A stretch of 64,000 nt of DNA from Catenovulum sediminis. GTDB taxonomy: Bacteria; Pseudomonadota; Gammaproteobacteria; Enterobacterales; Alteromonadaceae. Below are positions 39,001 to 48,437 of the stretch, piece by piece. Within the stretch, counting starts at the first letter, position 1, and every line of letters begins with the position of its first letter. The notes under the pieces were generated by a model, which saw only the letters and a list, made by a program, of their open reading frames with translations, did not search any database and was not told the DNA's origin. The stretch covers positions 2,728,001 to 2,792,000 of the forward strand of contig NZ_CP041660.1 of NCBI RefSeq assembly GCF_007289895.1, given 5' to 3'. Position numbers and translations under genes: made by a program.

Positions 39001-39347
39001 AGTGCGGCACCTTTTTGTCCGCGCTCTTCTTTATCAATTTGCACGATAACTTCCTGTCCTTCCTGAATAACGTCTTTAATATTCGGTCGGCCGGAAAAAG
39101 TATAACCTGCAGGGAAGTATGATTTAGCAATTTCTTTTAATGGTAAAAAACCATGCCGTTCAGCGCCATAATCAACAAATGCTGCTTCAAGGCTAGGCTC
39201 GACACGGGTAATTTTACCTTTATAAATATTCGCTTTTTTTTGTTCGTGACCGTGACTTTCGATATCAAGATCATACAAGCGTTGGCCATCGACCAACGCA
39301 ACGCGCAACTCTTCTTCCTGAGTTGCATTAATTAACATACGTTTCAT
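36030..39347 (-). CDS. rne: Ribonuclease E
   Basis: A 1105-residue RNase E. The catalytic half holds the S1 domain (about 35-125), the 5' sensor, the DNase I-like site with both acidic motifs ([13 protein letters not shown] and VVIDFIDM), and the zinc link CPRCQGTG. The C-terminal half is disordered. It includes an amphipathic helix [15 protein letters not shown] matching the membrane-targeting segment, basic tracts ([12 protein letters not shown]) resembling the AR2 RNA-binding site, and GFASAPMTQ near the end, like the PNPase-binding tail. It is the core of the RNA degradosome. Its inhibitor rraB is also in this window, at 56033. Confidence 0.96.
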   Translation of the reverse strand: MKRMLINATQEEELRVALVDGQRLYDLDIESHGHEQKKANIYKGKITRVEPSLEAAFVDYGAERHGFLPLKEIAKSYFPAGYTFSGRPNIKDVIQEGQEVIVQIDKEERGQKGAALTTFISLAGSYLVLMPNNPRAGGISRRIEGDERTELKEALAKLSLPNGMGLIVRTAGVGKAFEELEWDLNVLLKHWESIQSAAGSRAAPFLIHQESNVIVRAIRDYLRRDIGEILIDHPKVYEDAKQHIALVRPDFVNRVRMYQGEVPLFTHFQIESQIESAFKREVRLPSGGSIVIDQTEALTSIDINSSKATKGGDIEETALNTNLEAADEIARQLRLRDLGGLVVIDFIDMTPARNQREVENRLRDAVRSDRARIQLARISRFGLLEMSRQRLRPSLGESSSQSCPRCQGTGVVRSTESLALSVLRLLEEEAIKENTVQVQAHVPVEVATFLLNEKRGAVRFIEKGHDVRIVVVPNPHMDSPNYEVSRVKIEDSGDEISYKLISKPDEDLSVPISPSIKPVEKKEEPALKGFAAPDMPAPIAEAKPTEEKVPTQEKGPGLVSQLVNWFKSLFASPEPQKEVKKADNERKPRQSDQRKPRNNKRNNANKRNNAKDDNRDSRKKGNDTNRPDRKAAQSKNKTETSGKKGHQEEKIQERRARRQQRKKIRVEQKPRVDKAKETLEEKAEEKALEVSVQSTEKQTQKKQNEVKATVKAESVTADTAQTQAKVEAITETPAVENEVATSTPTVVEETTEVSKEPKVNENKEDNRGNNRQRRGTRHLRANSQRRRRNQTDTENESESNNQDSGKYDKYYRKNDKQNELALEVMQHADVTEDPVESRYPETHQTSSNVTANDVETSNDAETTASNSAAVSAVESTEEKQLADSEVDKTVNVSVAAGSNIEDAVSQDASNQGAATEVMSEQAQPVESTEIEPSEAEVDTQAVEQKNVAENVAEKEASALQQQTPEETAQAEDSSAQDVVEETKKVVESVARSEQESESKQQSLPLDEIEPVQAVESAVTTQQEMDTTEQVEKPQQVSETRDHKRLHGFASAPMTQTKPESIDVKKALSINVLPQDSRPSLSISGKIGGSSAPSAHSEAPATQANQ

Positions 39348-39941
39348 ATTGTTTTCTTTTCACCACATATGAAACGCCAAATCCTAAACTTGAATTGACT
39401 GTTTGTTATTAGCTACTCTCTCGAGTATCTATAAACACTGTTTAAACAAAGCGTCTGACCAAAATGTGGGCAAGTATATGTGTCGGTACTATATTGTGTT
39501 TGTACCGCTTTTTTTCATTTATACCCAGTAAATAAACAATGTTTATTTACGTCAGTCCGTTCTGATAAGCAATTATCGCACTGTCTTATCAAGTGCAATA
39601 AACTATAAATCTCAGGCTACTCTATATCTGTTAGGTTTTTGGCGTTTCTAAAAAATAAATTACATTGGCATTCACTGTCGGGTTTGATGTTTCAAAGCTA
39701 AACGAAAAATTACACACTTCGCCAGATTTGAAAATGCGTAGATAAACTGTAACATGAGAAAATGTTCAGTTTATTGCTTCACCTCGTCCTCTTACACAGT
39801 CTGAATGTCACCACCAATTCTCGTGTATTATGACACGTTTTTGAAAAACACTGGCATAAAAGTATGCCATCAGAGAAAATATAGCAAAGCTCTTGCCATA
39901 GCGGCAATCGAATTTCACAAAATATGGAAAGATATTTACAT
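39348..39941 (-). promoter_or_regulatory. Long intergenic region with structured rne leader
   Basis: About 590 bases separate divergent rne and rluC with no gene inside. Several hairpins lie in what would be the rne leader: CGGTAC/GTACCG (39484-39507), a perfect ten-base GTAAATAAAC/GTTTATTTAC (39528-39550), GATAA/TTATC (39564-39577) and GCACT/AGTGC (39578-39596). In E. coli the long rne leader lets RNase E cleave and limit its own mRNA; a comparable role here is inferred. Promoters for both genes must lie here, but I cannot fix them. Confidence 0.6.
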
Positions 39942-40898
39942 ATGAAAGAAAATGACCGCCAGTCGGTTACCTATCACGAGATAGATTTGGATAATTCTGG
40001 TCAAAGAATAGACAATTGGTTAAAGCGTGAGCTAAAAGGTGTACCAACGTCTTTGATTTATCGTTTGTTAAGAAAAGGGGAGATTCGGGTTAACAAAAAG
40101 CGAATTAAACCTGAATACAAACTACAACCAGAAGATATTATTCGAATTGCGCCAATCCGAATCGAAACTAAAGCAGAAAATGATTTTACCGTAGGTGACA
40201 GACTTAAAAGGTTGGTAGAAGGTGCTATTTTATACGAAGATTCGCATCTGATTATTTTAAATAAACCTTCTGGTTTGGCGGTACATGGTGGCTCGGGATT
40301 GAATTATGGTGCAATTGAAGCGATGCGCCAGATAAGACCAGAATTAAAACAACTAGAGTTGGTTCATCGATTGGACAGAGATACCTCGGGTTGTTTAATT
40401 ATTGCTAAAAAGCGTTCGGCTTTGCGAGCAATACATCAGCAATTGCGTGAAAAGAAAGTGGATAAACGTTACTGGGCGCTGGTCAGTGGTGCTTGGCCTA
40501 AAGCGCTCAAAGTGGTTGAAAAACCCTTATACAAGAATGTATTAGCTTCTGGAGAGCGGGTTGTGAAAGTCGATGCTAAGCTTGGCAAGCCCAGTGAAAC
40601 TCGATTTAAAATATTACGCAGCTTTTTGCAGTCAACTTTAGTCGAGGCATTTCCGGTTACAGGTCGAACCCATCAAATCCGCGTTCATGCTGCGGCGTCC
40701 GGATATCCGATTGCGTTAGACGACAAGTATGGTGAGGCTGAATTTGATAAAAAAATGAAAACTATGGGGATTAACCGGTTGTTTTTACATGCTGCATCAA
40801 TTTCATTTAAGCACCCCAAAGATGGTACCACGTTGCGTATAGAAGCACCTTTAGAAGATTCGTTGCAAAAGGCCCTGGAGAAACTGGCAAATGAATAA
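39942..40898 (+). CDS. rluC: 23S rRNA pseudouridine synthase RluC
   Basis: A 318-residue pseudouridine synthase: N-terminal S4 RNA-binding domain (GQRIDNWLKREL, then LIYRLLRKGEIRVNKKRI) and the RluA-type catalytic domain with HRLDRDTSGCLI, where the Asp is catalytic. It modifies U955, U2504 and U2580 of 23S rRNA in E. coli. ATG 39942 is preferred for its fit to the family N-terminus; ATG 39924 is in frame but lacks a ribosome site. It is divergent from rne, the conserved arrangement. Overlaps the next gene by eight bases. Confidence 0.95.
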   Translation: MKENDRQSVTYHEIDLDNSGQRIDNWLKRELKGVPTSLIYRLLRKGEIRVNKKRIKPEYKLQPEDIIRIAPIRIETKAENDFTVGDRLKRLVEGAILYEDSHLIILNKPSGLAVHGGSGLNYGAIEAMRQIRPELKQLELVHRLDRDTSGCLIIAKKRSALRAIHQQLREKKVDKRYWALVSGAWPKALKVVEKPLYKNVLASGERVVKVDAKLGKPSETRFKILRSFLQSTLVEAFPVTGRTHQIRVHAAASGYPIALDDKYGEAEFDKKMKTMGINRLFLHAASISFKHPKDGTTLRIEAPLEDSLQKALEKLANE

Positions 40899-41562
40899 AT
40901 ATAAATTAGTGATTTTTGACTGGGACGGTACATTAATGGATTCGATTGGCCGTATTGTATCGTCAATGCAAAATGCCGCTTCTAATTGCGGGGTTGAAGT
41001 GCCCAGTGACGCACTAGCTCAATCTGTTATCGGTTTAAGTCTGCCAACCGCGATTCAAACGCTTTTTCCAAGTGCAGATGAAACGATGAAAAAACGACTA
41101 TCTGATGTGTATCGGCAAGAATATGTTTATGATAACCCGGTTCCGACCCCACTGTTTCACGGCGTTGAGCCACTTTTGCAGCAATTATCAGAGCAAGGAT
41201 ACATATTGGCGGTTGCAACGGGTAAAGCGCGAGCAGGATTAGATAGGGTGTTAAAGGCGACCGGTTTAGCCAATTATTTTGCGGCGACTATATGCGCTGA
41301 CGAGAGTGAGTCTAAACCCAGCCCTAAAATGCTCTTGAGTTTATTACAACAATTTGATTTAACTGCGAACCAAGCGGTTATGATTGGCGATACAGTACAT
41401 GATCTTAACATGGCTAACAATGCCGGCATGGATGCTATTGGAGTGACCTGTGGGGTAAACGACGAAGCAACACTAGCGAGTTGTAAGCCGGTTGCTATCG
41501 TCCATCAAATACATCAGATTAGAACTATTTTATTGCCACAGGTAGTTGCTGAAGTGGATTAA
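40891..41562 (+). CDS. HAD-family hydrolase (Gph-like phosphatase)
   Basis: A 223-residue HAD hydrolase. Motif I is FDWDGTLMDS (nucleophile Asp10, acid Asp12), a helical cap follows, then VATGKAR (motif II), the motif III lysine in SKPSPKML, and GDTVHDLNMANNAGM (motif IV). It resembles phosphoglycolate phosphatase-type enzymes, but the substrate cannot be read from sequence. It is regularly found after rluC. Coupled to rluC by an eight-base overlap. Its last 38 bases overlap the convergent yceF gene. Confidence 0.9.
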   Translation: MNKYKLVIFDWDGTLMDSIGRIVSSMQNAASNCGVEVPSDALAQSVIGLSLPTAIQTLFPSADETMKKRLSDVYRQEYVYDNPVPTPLFHGVEPLLQQLSEQGYILAVATGKARAGLDRVLKATGLANYFAATICADESESKPSPKMLLSLLQQFDLTANQAVMIGDTVHDLNMANNAGMDAIGVTCGVNDEATLASCKPVAIVHQIHQIRTILLPQVVAEVD

Positions 41563-42151
41563 AATCAAAGCTTCTTAATATTTCACAGAGTTTTATTAAT
41601 GGTAAACCCATTAATGTATTGGGGTCATCACCTTCGAGCTTTTCAAATAAAGTGATCCCCAAAGCTTCACTTTTAAAGCTGCCAGCACAATTTAAAGGCA
41701 TTTCTGCCTGTATGTACGCCGAAATCTCGCTTTTCGACAATTGTCTAAAATAGACGGTGAAAACTTCAACTAGACTTTTCATTTGGCCATTAGGCGCTAT
41801 TACAGCAAGGCCAGTGAAAAATTCAACTCGATTGCCGCTTAATTTGGCCAGTTGTTTTTCGGCATTTTTAATTGTATGTGGTTTACCCAGTATTTCACCA
41901 TTGTGAAAGGCTACTTGGTCTGAGCCAATCACAAAGTGTCCTGGGTGCAACTGAGAACCGGCTGTTGCTTTGCTTTCAGCTAGCCGCTTAACCAGCTGAT
42001 AAGCCGTTTCACCCGCGAGCTCAGTTTCGTCGGTTTCAGGTTTGCATGTTAAAAAATCAAGTTGTAGCTTTTGTAAAATTTGTTTTCTAAAAATTGAAGT
42101 TGACGCCAGCACTAAAGCTGGTTTTTTATTGCTTTGCTTTAAGATTGTCAT
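41525..42151 (-). CDS. yceF: Maf-family nucleotide pyrophosphatase YceF
   Basis: A 208-residue Maf protein of the YceF subgroup, which hydrolyses 7-methyl-GTP in E. coli. The N-terminal LVLASTSIFRKQIL, the catalytic IGSDQVAFHNGEILGKP and the GSFKSEALGITLFEKLEGDDPNTLMGLPL region are close to YceF. I chose ATG at 42151 because family members begin just before this motif; an in-frame TTG at 42211 would add 20 residues. It is divergent from yceD and converges with the HAD gene. Confidence 0.93.
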   Translation of the reverse strand: MTILKQSNKKPALVLASTSIFRKQILQKLQLDFLTCKPETDETELAGETAYQLVKRLAESKATAGSQLHPGHFVIGSDQVAFHNGEILGKPHTIKNAEKQLAKLSGNRVEFFTGLAVIAPNGQMKSLVEVFTVYFRQLSKSEISAYIQAEMPLNCAGSFKSEALGITLFEKLEGDDPNTLMGLPLIKLCEILRSFDFNPLQQLPVAIK

Positions 42152-42237
42152 AAATTTCGCACTTATTTTAAAATGTTCTACTATTTTTCCGATTTTCATT
42201 TGACTAAGCAATAGCAGATCGATAATATCCGCGCCCT

Positions 42238-42768
42238 ATGCAAAAGGTAAAAATGCCAATTGAGATTGATCCGGTAAAAAGTGCACAAAAACGCTCTGAT
42301 TATAACGGTGTATATCAATTGGAAGATTTAACGCGTTTAAGCGCATCGATATTGTCTGGTAACGGGCAAGTCAATGTCACGCTTAGATGTACCTATGATG
42401 AGCAACGGCTGCCTGTCATGCTCATCACTGCTGAGACGGATGTCGAAGTGAAGTGTGAGCGCTGTGGTGAGCCGATGCAACAACATCTGGGTTTATCAGC
42501 GACTTTTACACCAAAAACGTATCGTTTAGATGAAGATCTTGTACCTTCAGACTATGCTATCGTTGCGGTGAATGAATATGGGTTATTGGATCTAAGAGCA
42601 TTAATTGAAGATGAATTGCTGTTAGAAATTCCAATTGTCCCTAAACATAAAGTCGATGAGTGCGCCATCAAAGAACAAGACATGAGTTGGGGGGAGCTAG
42701 ATGAAGCTGCTCAAGAAAAACCAGCCAGTCCGTTTGATGTATTGAAAAGTTTAAAGAATCCAAAATAA
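42238..42768 (+). CDS. yceD: YceD (DUF177), large ribosomal subunit accumulation protein
   Basis: A 176-residue DUF177 protein. The start [19 protein letters not shown] and the zinc-like CERCGEPM pair match YceD. YceD and its homologues precede rpmF almost universally; in plants the homologue affects 23S rRNA accumulation. First gene of the yceD-rpmF-plsX-fab operon. rpmF starts 13 bases later. Confidence 0.94.
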   Translation: MQKVKMPIEIDPVKSAQKRSDYNGVYQLEDLTRLSASILSGNGQVNVTLRCTYDEQRLPVMLITAETDVEVKCERCGEPMQQHLGLSATFTPKTYRLDEDLVPSDYAIVAVNEYGLLDLRALIEDELLLEIPIVPKHKVDECAIKEQDMSWGELDEAAQEKPASPFDVLKSLKNPK

Positions 42769-42781
42769 CAGGAGATCAGTA

Positions 42782-42952
42782 ATGGCTGTTCAAAAGAACA
42801 AAAAATCTCGTTCAAAGCGTGATATGCGTCGCTCTCATGATGCTTTGACTGCTGCTAGCCTGTCTATCGACAGTACATCTGGTGAAACTCATCGTCGTCA
42901 CCATGTTACTGCAGATGGCTATTATAAAGGCAAAAAAGTAGTTTCTGCATAA
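42782..42952 (+). CDS. rpmF: 50S ribosomal protein L32
   Basis: A 56-residue basic protein starting [20 protein letters not shown] and ending in [10 protein letters not shown], clearly bacterial L32. The zinc-binding cysteines of some L32 forms are absent, as in most gammaproteobacteria. It is preceded by AGGAG ten bases upstream and sits between yceD and plsX, its conserved position. The four-cysteine-free form and length are normal. Confidence 0.97.
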   Translation: MAVQKNKKSRSKRDMRRSHDALTAASLSIDSTSGETHRRHHVTADGYYKGKKVVSA

Positions 42953-42961
42953 GAGGCAACT

Positions 42962-43984
42962 TTGGCGAATCTAACCATAGCGTTAGATGCAATGGGAGGC
43001 GATCACGGGCCTCCTGTTACTATTCCGGCTGCGCTCGAAGTGTTGGCTGAGTACCCCCAGTTAAAATTTATCGTTTGTGGCGATAAATATCAGATCGTTC
43101 CGCTTATCAATGACATCGCATTGAGCCTACAACAGCGTATTGAAGTTTTGCACTGTCCTCAAGTTGTCTCTATGGGTGAAAAGCCTTCACAAGCATTACG
43201 TAATAAAACGCAATCATCAATGCGAGTTTCTCTCGATCTTGTGCAAGAAAACCGAGCTCAGGCCTGTGTTAGCGCTGGCAATACTGGCGCATTATTAGCG
43301 ATGGCCTATTATGTATTGAAGATGCTACCCGGGATCAAGCGTCCAGCTTTGGTTACGGCAATCCCAAGTGCTAAGGGTCATCGAACTTATGTTTTAGATC
43401 TAGGCGCAAATGTAGAATGTGACGAACACATATTGCATCAATTTGCATTGATGGGTAGTGTGTTGACCGAAAAAATTGATTTGAAAAACCCTCGGATTGG
43501 CATACTGAATGTAGGCGAAGAAGAAATAAAGGGTAGCGGCACAACAAAAAGAGCAGCAAGATTGTTAAAAGAAGACAAATCGTTAAACTATATAGGGTTT
43601 GTTGAAGGCAATGATTTATTTACTGATAAGGCCGATGTAATTGTTTGCGATGGCTTTGTCGGCAATGTGGCAATGAAGGCATGTGAAGGCCTTGCAAAAG
43701 CGGTTATAGAATCTATTAAATCACTGGCCAGCGAAAATTGGTTAAGTAAGGTTTTTGCAGCGATCGCTTTACCTATGTTAAAAAAGCTATATCGGCAAAT
43801 GAACCCCGACCAGTATAATGGAGCGAGTTTGTTAGGATTGCGCGGTATAGTGATAAAAAGTCATGGGAATGCCTCAAAAGAAGCTTTCAAATACGCAATT
43901 GAAGAAGCTATAAATGAAATTCGCCATCAAGTACCAGAAAAAATTGGTAATAGAATTGAACAGGCGTTAACTGACAGGTCTTAA
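42962..43984 (+). CDS. plsX: Phosphate acyltransferase PlsX
   Basis: A 340-residue enzyme that makes acyl-phosphate from acyl-ACP for phospholipid synthesis. It starts ANLTIALDAMGGDHGP, and the conserved SAGNTGALLAMA and the VEGNDLFTDKADVIVCDGFVGN segment are present. TTG start, with AAGAGG upstream overlapping the rpmF stop. fabH follows six bases on. Confidence 0.96.
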   Translation: MANLTIALDAMGGDHGPPVTIPAALEVLAEYPQLKFIVCGDKYQIVPLINDIALSLQQRIEVLHCPQVVSMGEKPSQALRNKTQSSMRVSLDLVQENRAQACVSAGNTGALLAMAYYVLKMLPGIKRPALVTAIPSAKGHRTYVLDLGANVECDEHILHQFALMGSVLTEKIDLKNPRIGILNVGEEEIKGSGTTKRAARLLKEDKSLNYIGFVEGNDLFTDKADVIVCDGFVGNVAMKACEGLAKAVIESIKSLASENWLSKVFAAIALPMLKKLYRQMNPDQYNGASLLGLRGIVIKSHGNASKEAFKYAIEEAINEIRHQVPEKIGNRIEQALTDRS

Positions 43985-43990
43985 ATAAAT

Positions 43991-44950
43991 ATGTATTCAA
44001 GAATTATCGGCACAGGCAGTTTTTTTCCCGAACAAGTGCGTACCAACGCTGACTTAGAAAAAATGGTAGATACCAGTCATGACTGGATTATTGAGCGTAC
44101 GGGTATCCACGAAAGACGCATTGCTGGGCCTGAAGAAAATGTTGCTACCATGGGGTTTGAAGCTTCGAAAAAAGCTTTAGAGGCGGCTAATCTAAAAGCA
44201 TCAGATATTGACTTAATTTTATGTGCAACGACCAGTTGGGAAAAAGCATTGCCGAGCGCAGCATGCGAAATTCAAAACTTACTTGGTTTGCCTGGTGTTC
44301 CCGCTTTTGACATAGCTGCAGCTTGTGCAGGCTATTGTTATGCGCTAAGTGTTGCTGATCAATTTATCAAAGCCGGCACAGCTAAAAGAGTTTTGGTGGT
44401 CGGTACCGATGCGTTAACCCGCTTATTAGATCCAAACGACAGAACCATGATTGTTTTATTTGGTGACGCAGCGGGTGCATGTATTTTGGAAGCCAGTGAA
44501 GAAGCGGGGATTTTATCGACACATATCCATGCAGATGGTCGATATGCTGATTTGCTCGGTGCGGATTTACCCACTAGAGGTGTCGAAGCATCGGTACACG
44601 AAGCGTATGGCTACATGAAAGGTAATGAAGTATTTAAAGTAGCAGTTACCAAATTAAGTGAGATAGTTGAAGAAACACTGGCAGCGAATAACTTACAAAA
44701 GTCAGATATCGACTGGCTTGTTCCGCATCAGGCGAACTACCGAATCATCAAAGCAACGGCCAAGAAGTTAGATATGACCATGGATAGAGTGGTTGTCACA
44801 TTAGATAAACACGGAAATACCTCGGCTGCCTCGGTTGCAACTGCGCTAGATGAAGCAATCCGAGACGGACGCATTCAACGCGGACAAACCTTATTGCTAG
44901 AAGCGTTTGGCGGTGGTTTTGCGTGGGCGTCAGCATTAATTAAGTATTAA
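43991..44950 (+). CDS. fabH: 3-oxoacyl-ACP synthase III (FabH)
   Basis: A 319-residue initiating condensing enzyme that joins acetyl-CoA and malonyl-ACP. The catalytic triad is visible: Cys112 in [11 protein letters not shown], His in VPHQANYRI and Asn in KHGNTSAAS. Near-standard length. It lies in the order plsX-fabH-fabD-fabG-acpP-fabF. Confidence 0.97.
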   Translation: MYSRIIGTGSFFPEQVRTNADLEKMVDTSHDWIIERTGIHERRIAGPEENVATMGFEASKKALEAANLKASDIDLILCATTSWEKALPSAACEIQNLLGLPGVPAFDIAAACAGYCYALSVADQFIKAGTAKRVLVVGTDALTRLLDPNDRTMIVLFGDAAGACILEASEEAGILSTHIHADGRYADLLGADLPTRGVEASVHEAYGYMKGNEVFKVAVTKLSEIVEETLAANNLQKSDIDWLVPHQANYRIIKATAKKLDMTMDRVVVTLDKHGNTSAASVATALDEAIRDGRIQRGQTLLLEAFGGGFAWASALIKY

Positions 44951-44970
44951 ACTAAAGATTGAGAAATAAT

Positions 44971-45906
44971 ATGTCTGAACAATCAATTGCATTTGTATTT
45001 CCAGGGCAGGGTTCACAAACTGTCGGTATGCTGGAATCTTTATATCAAGCTTTTCCTAGTGTTAAACAAACATTTGAGCAAGCTTCCGATGCACTCGGTT
45101 ATGATATGGCTGAAACGATCTTAAAAGATCCAGCTGAAAAACTAAATCAAACGCAGGTCACCCAGCCCGCCTTGTTAACAGCAAGTACCGCAATATATCG
45201 TTTGTTGTTAGAGCAGGGGGCCAAACAAGCCAAATTTATGGCGGGCCACAGTTTAGGTGAGTACTCAGCACTCACCGCAGCAGGCGTATTGCAGTTTGAA
45301 GACGCTTTGAAATTAGTTGAATTACGTGGTTTGGCGATGCAAGAAGCTGTACCAACAGGCGTTGGTGCTATGGCCGCTATTATTGGACTGGCGGACGATG
45401 CGGTTATCGAAGCGTGTGCAAAAGCAAGCGGTGACGAGTTGGTGGCAGCGGTAAACTTTAATTCACCGGGGCAAGTGGTTATTGCAGGTCATAAAAATGC
45501 TGTCGCAAAAGCTTCAGAATTGTGTAAAGAAGCCGGTGCTAAACGCGCATTACCATTACCGGTAAGCGTGCCATCTCACTGCGCTTTGATGCAGCCGGCG
45601 GCCGAAAAACTCAATGCGGCATTACAAAATATACAATTGGCTGAGCCGCAAATTGCTGTGGTTAACAATGTTGATGTTAAAGCTGAATTTACTTCTGAAG
45701 CAATTGCTAATGCATTGGTAAGACAGTTATATTGTCCAGTGCGTTGGACTGAAACAGTACAACATTTAGCCGCCAATGGTATTACTCAATTAGTTGAAGT
45801 AGGACCGGGTAAGGTGCTAAATGGCTTGACTAAACGAATTGAAAAATCTTTAACAGCAGTATCTGTCAATGACACTGCGTCGTTAGAATCATTTATAAAT
45901 GGGTAA
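44971..45906 (+). CDS. fabD: Malonyl-CoA:ACP transacylase
   Basis: A 311-residue transacylase that loads malonate on ACP. N-terminal FVFPGQGSQTVGM, active Ser in AGHSLGEYSALTAAG, and His in VPSHCALM. I chose ATG 44971, with GAG about seven bases upstream and the family N-terminus; an in-frame TTG at 44959 is less likely. Its end overlaps the possible early start of fabG. Confidence 0.96.
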   Translation: MSEQSIAFVFPGQGSQTVGMLESLYQAFPSVKQTFEQASDALGYDMAETILKDPAEKLNQTQVTQPALLTASTAIYRLLLEQGAKQAKFMAGHSLGEYSALTAAGVLQFEDALKLVELRGLAMQEAVPTGVGAMAAIIGLADDAVIEACAKASGDELVAAVNFNSPGQVVIAGHKNAVAKASELCKEAGAKRALPLPVSVPSHCALMQPAAEKLNAALQNIQLAEPQIAVVNNVDVKAEFTSEAIANALVRQLYCPVRWTETVQHLAANGITQLVEVGPGKVLNGLTKRIEKSLTAVSVNDTASLESFING

Positions 45907-45910
45907 CACT

Positions 45911-46651
45911 ATGTTTGCAGGACTAGAAGGACAGGTTGCACTGGTTACAGGTGCAAGCCGTGGTATTGGTAAAGCAATAGCTTTAAAATTGGTTGCAGCA
46001 GGCGCAACTGTTATAGGGACAGCGACTTCAGAAAAAGGAGCCGCGGCAATCTCTGAATATTTAGGTGACAATGGGCAAGGGCTAGTATTAAATGTCACAA
46101 ACGATGATTCCATTGCCGCTTTGTTTGATACCATAAAAGCAGCGCATGGTGATATTAATATTTTAGTGAATAATGCCGGTATTACGCGCGACAATTTATT
46201 AATGCGAATGAAAAACGATGAGTGGTCTGATATTATTGAGACTAACTTAACGTCTGTCTTTAAGTTGTCTAAAGCCGTGTTGCGCGCAATGATGAAAAAA
46301 CGCAATGGTCGCATTATTAATATTGGTTCAGTGGTCGGCTCTACCGGTAACCCAGGGCAGGCAAACTACTGTGCCGCTAAAGCCGGATTAGTTGGTTTTA
46401 CCAAAGCGATGGCAAAAGAAGTTGCCTCTCGCGGAATTACCGTAAACTCTGTTGCACCTGGTTTTATTGATACCGATATGACAAAAGAGTTGAGTGAAGA
46501 GCAGAAAAATACTATCTTTGCTCAGATTCCAGCGGGTCGTTTAGGGCAACCTGAAGAAATTGCCGCAGCAGTGTTATTTTTAGCCGCTGCTGAGGCTGCT
46601 TATATTACAGGTGAAACCATTCATGTGAATGGCGGCATGTATATGGCATAA
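45911..46651 (+). CDS. fabG: 3-oxoacyl-ACP reductase
   Basis: A 246-residue short-chain dehydrogenase using NADPH. Cofactor loop TGASRGIGKA; Ser in NIGSVVGSTG; Tyr and Lys in NYCAAKAG; and the C-terminal GGMYMA. I chose ATG 45911, four bases after the fabD stop, because the family N-terminus begins there; ATG 45899 is possible. acpP follows after 195 bases. Confidence 0.96.
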   Translation: MFAGLEGQVALVTGASRGIGKAIALKLVAAGATVIGTATSEKGAAAISEYLGDNGQGLVLNVTNDDSIAALFDTIKAAHGDINILVNNAGITRDNLLMRMKNDEWSDIIETNLTSVFKLSKAVLRAMMKKRNGRIINIGSVVGSTGNPGQANYCAAKAGLVGFTKAMAKEVASRGITVNSVAPGFIDTDMTKELSEEQKNTIFAQIPAGRLGQPEEIAAAVLFLAAAEAAYITGETIHVNGGMYMA

Positions 46652-46846
46652 ATACGGTAGATTCTTGTGCCGATAACGGGTATCATTCGCTCGCATTCGG
46701 ATAATAAGAGTCTGGTGTTGGGTTTAACTTAAGAGGTTAGACCAGTAGACTAAATAAAAGCTTTAAGCTTGCAACCGATTTATTGATTTTAATAAACTAC
46801 AGCAAACTTGCGCATAGTGCGCATTGTCTGAGGGAAACTTTACATT
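46652..46846 (+). promoter_or_regulatory. acpP leader region
   Basis: A 195-base gap, much longer than others in this operon, so acpP very probably has its own promoter here. It holds a perfect GCCGATAA at 46669-46676 with TAAA 16 bases before it, and a small TGCGCA-TAG-TGCGCA hairpin at 46809-46823, shortly before the ribosome site. Confidence 0.5.
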
Positions 46847-47089
46847 ATGAGTAACGCAAATATCCAAGAAAGAGTATACAAAATCATCGTTGAACAACTA
46901 GGCGTTAAAGAAGAAGAAATCACAAATGAAGCTTCTTTTGTTGACGATTTAGGCGCTGATTCTCTTGATACTGTTGAATTAGTTATGGCTCTTGAAGAAG
47001 AATTTGATACTGAAATTCCAGATGAAGAAGCTGAAAAAATTACAACTGTTCAAGCTGCTATCGACTACGTTGTAGCAAACAAAGAATAA
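46847..47089 (+). CDS. acpP: Acyl carrier protein
   Basis: An 80-residue acidic carrier protein. Ser39 in [21 protein letters not shown] receives the phosphopantetheine arm. Two residues longer at the N-terminus than E. coli ACP. Preceded by GAGGGAAAC. A terminator follows 9 bases after the stop, giving high acpP mRNA relative to fabF. Confidence 0.98.
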   Translation: MSNANIQERVYKIIVEQLGVKEEEITNEASFVDDLGADSLDTVELVMALEEEFDTEIPDEEAEKITTVQAAIDYVVANKE

Positions 47090-47097
47090 TTGATTCT

Positions 47098-47122
47098 GGG
47101 CGGTTGTTTAACCGCCTTTTTT
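47098..47122 (+). terminator. Terminator between acpP and fabF
   Basis: Stem GGCGGTT (47099-47105) with AACCGCC (47110-47116), four-base loop, then six T. Because fabF follows in the same direction with only a short gap, it likely works as a partial terminator that raises acpP transcript over fabF. Confidence 0.9.
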
Positions 47123-47156
47123 ACACCTTTCAAATACTCCTCCTGGGGGCAATCTA

Positions 47157-48395
47157 GTGTCAAAACGTCGTGTCGTTGTCACCGGACTAGGAATGTTATC
47201 TCCGGTCGGTAATTCAGTTGACGATTCTTGGAAAGCGTTATTGGCAGGTCAAAGTGGTATTCAGTTAATTGATACTTTTGACGTAAGCAGCTTTTCAACT
47301 CGCATCAGTGGTTTGGTAAAAGGTTTTCAGTTTGAAGATTATTTACCAAAAAAAGAAGCAAAAAAAATGGATACTTTTATACAGTACGGTGTTGCTGCTG
47401 GTATCCAAGCTATGAGAGATTCAGGCCTTGAAATTACAGAGCAAAATGCACATCGCATTGGCGCCGCTGTGGGTTCAGGCATTGGTGGTTTATCTTTGAT
47501 TGAAGAAAATCACAGTAAATTATTGAATAGCGGTCCTAAGCGCATGTCGCCATTTTTTGTGCCTTCTACCATTATTAATATGATTTCAGGTCATCTATCT
47601 ATTTTGTTTGGATTGAAAGGCCCGAATATCGCAATTACTACAGCTTGTACTACAGGTGTGCACAACATTGGCCATGCAGCTCGAATGATCGCCTACGGTG
47701 ATGCAGATGCAATTTTAGCCGGTGGTGCTGAAGCAGCAACTACACCTTTAGGTTTGGGTGGTTTTGCGGCAGCAAGAGCATTATCTGCACGTAATGATGA
47801 ACCTACTCGAGCAAGTCGCCCATGGGATAAAGACCGTGACGGTTTTGTCATGGGAGATGGTGCAGGTGTGATGGTATTGGAAGAATACGAACACGCTAAA
47901 GCTCGCGGTGCAAAAATTTATGCAGAGCTATCTGGTTTTGGCATGAGTGGTGATGCTCACCATATTACTTCACCACCGGAAGATGGTGTTGGTGGTCAGC
48001 AAGCGATGGCTAATGCTATTCGTGATGCGGGTATTTCAATTGAACAAGTGGGCTATTTGAATGCACACGGTACTTCAACACCTGCGGGTGATTTAGCTGA
48101 AACCAATGCGGTTAAAAATCTATTTAAAGATTATGCTAAAAAAGTAATGGTGAGCTCTACTAAATCCATGACGGGTCACTTATTAGGTGCTGCAGGTGCA
48201 ATTGAAGCGATAATTACGGTAAAAGCGTTACAAGATCAAAGTATTCCGCCAACCATTAACTTGGAAAATCCCAGTGAAGGTTGTGACTTAGATTATGTAC
48301 CGCATGAAGCACGTCAAGCTTCTTTTGACTACGCATTGTGTAACTCATTCGGTTTCGGTGGAACCAACGGTTCTATCTTGTTCCGTAAAGTATAA
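47157..48395 (+). CDS. fabF: 3-oxoacyl-ACP synthase II (FabF)
   Basis: A 412-residue elongating condensing enzyme. Nucleophile Cys in [16 protein letters not shown], His residues in [11 protein letters not shown] and [15 protein letters not shown]. Full length. GTG start behind a run of G at 47148. pabC follows 42 bases later. Confidence 0.97.
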   Translation: MSKRRVVVTGLGMLSPVGNSVDDSWKALLAGQSGIQLIDTFDVSSFSTRISGLVKGFQFEDYLPKKEAKKMDTFIQYGVAAGIQAMRDSGLEITEQNAHRIGAAVGSGIGGLSLIEENHSKLLNSGPKRMSPFFVPSTIINMISGHLSILFGLKGPNIAITTACTTGVHNIGHAARMIAYGDADAILAGGAEAATTPLGLGGFAAARALSARNDEPTRASRPWDKDRDGFVMGDGAGVMVLEEYEHAKARGAKIYAELSGFGMSGDAHHITSPPEDGVGGQQAMANAIRDAGISIEQVGYLNAHGTSTPAGDLAETNAVKNLFKDYAKKVMVSSTKSMTGHLLGAAGAIEAIITVKALQDQSIPPTINLENPSEGCDLDYVPHEARQASFDYALCNSFGFGGTNGSILFRKV

Positions 48396-48437
48396 TTCTG
48401 CGATTTTAAATCGGGCCCTTGTGGCATCAACCGAATT

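Noticed and set aside
39484-39518. Rho-independent terminator on the plus strand upstream of rluC
   Set aside because: The stem is only six bases with a 12-base loop, and no plus-strand gene precedes it; kept as part of the rne leader instead.
45889-46314. 141-codon minus-strand frame opposite fabG
   Set aside because: Antisense to a highly conserved gene, no family resemblance, no ribosome site.
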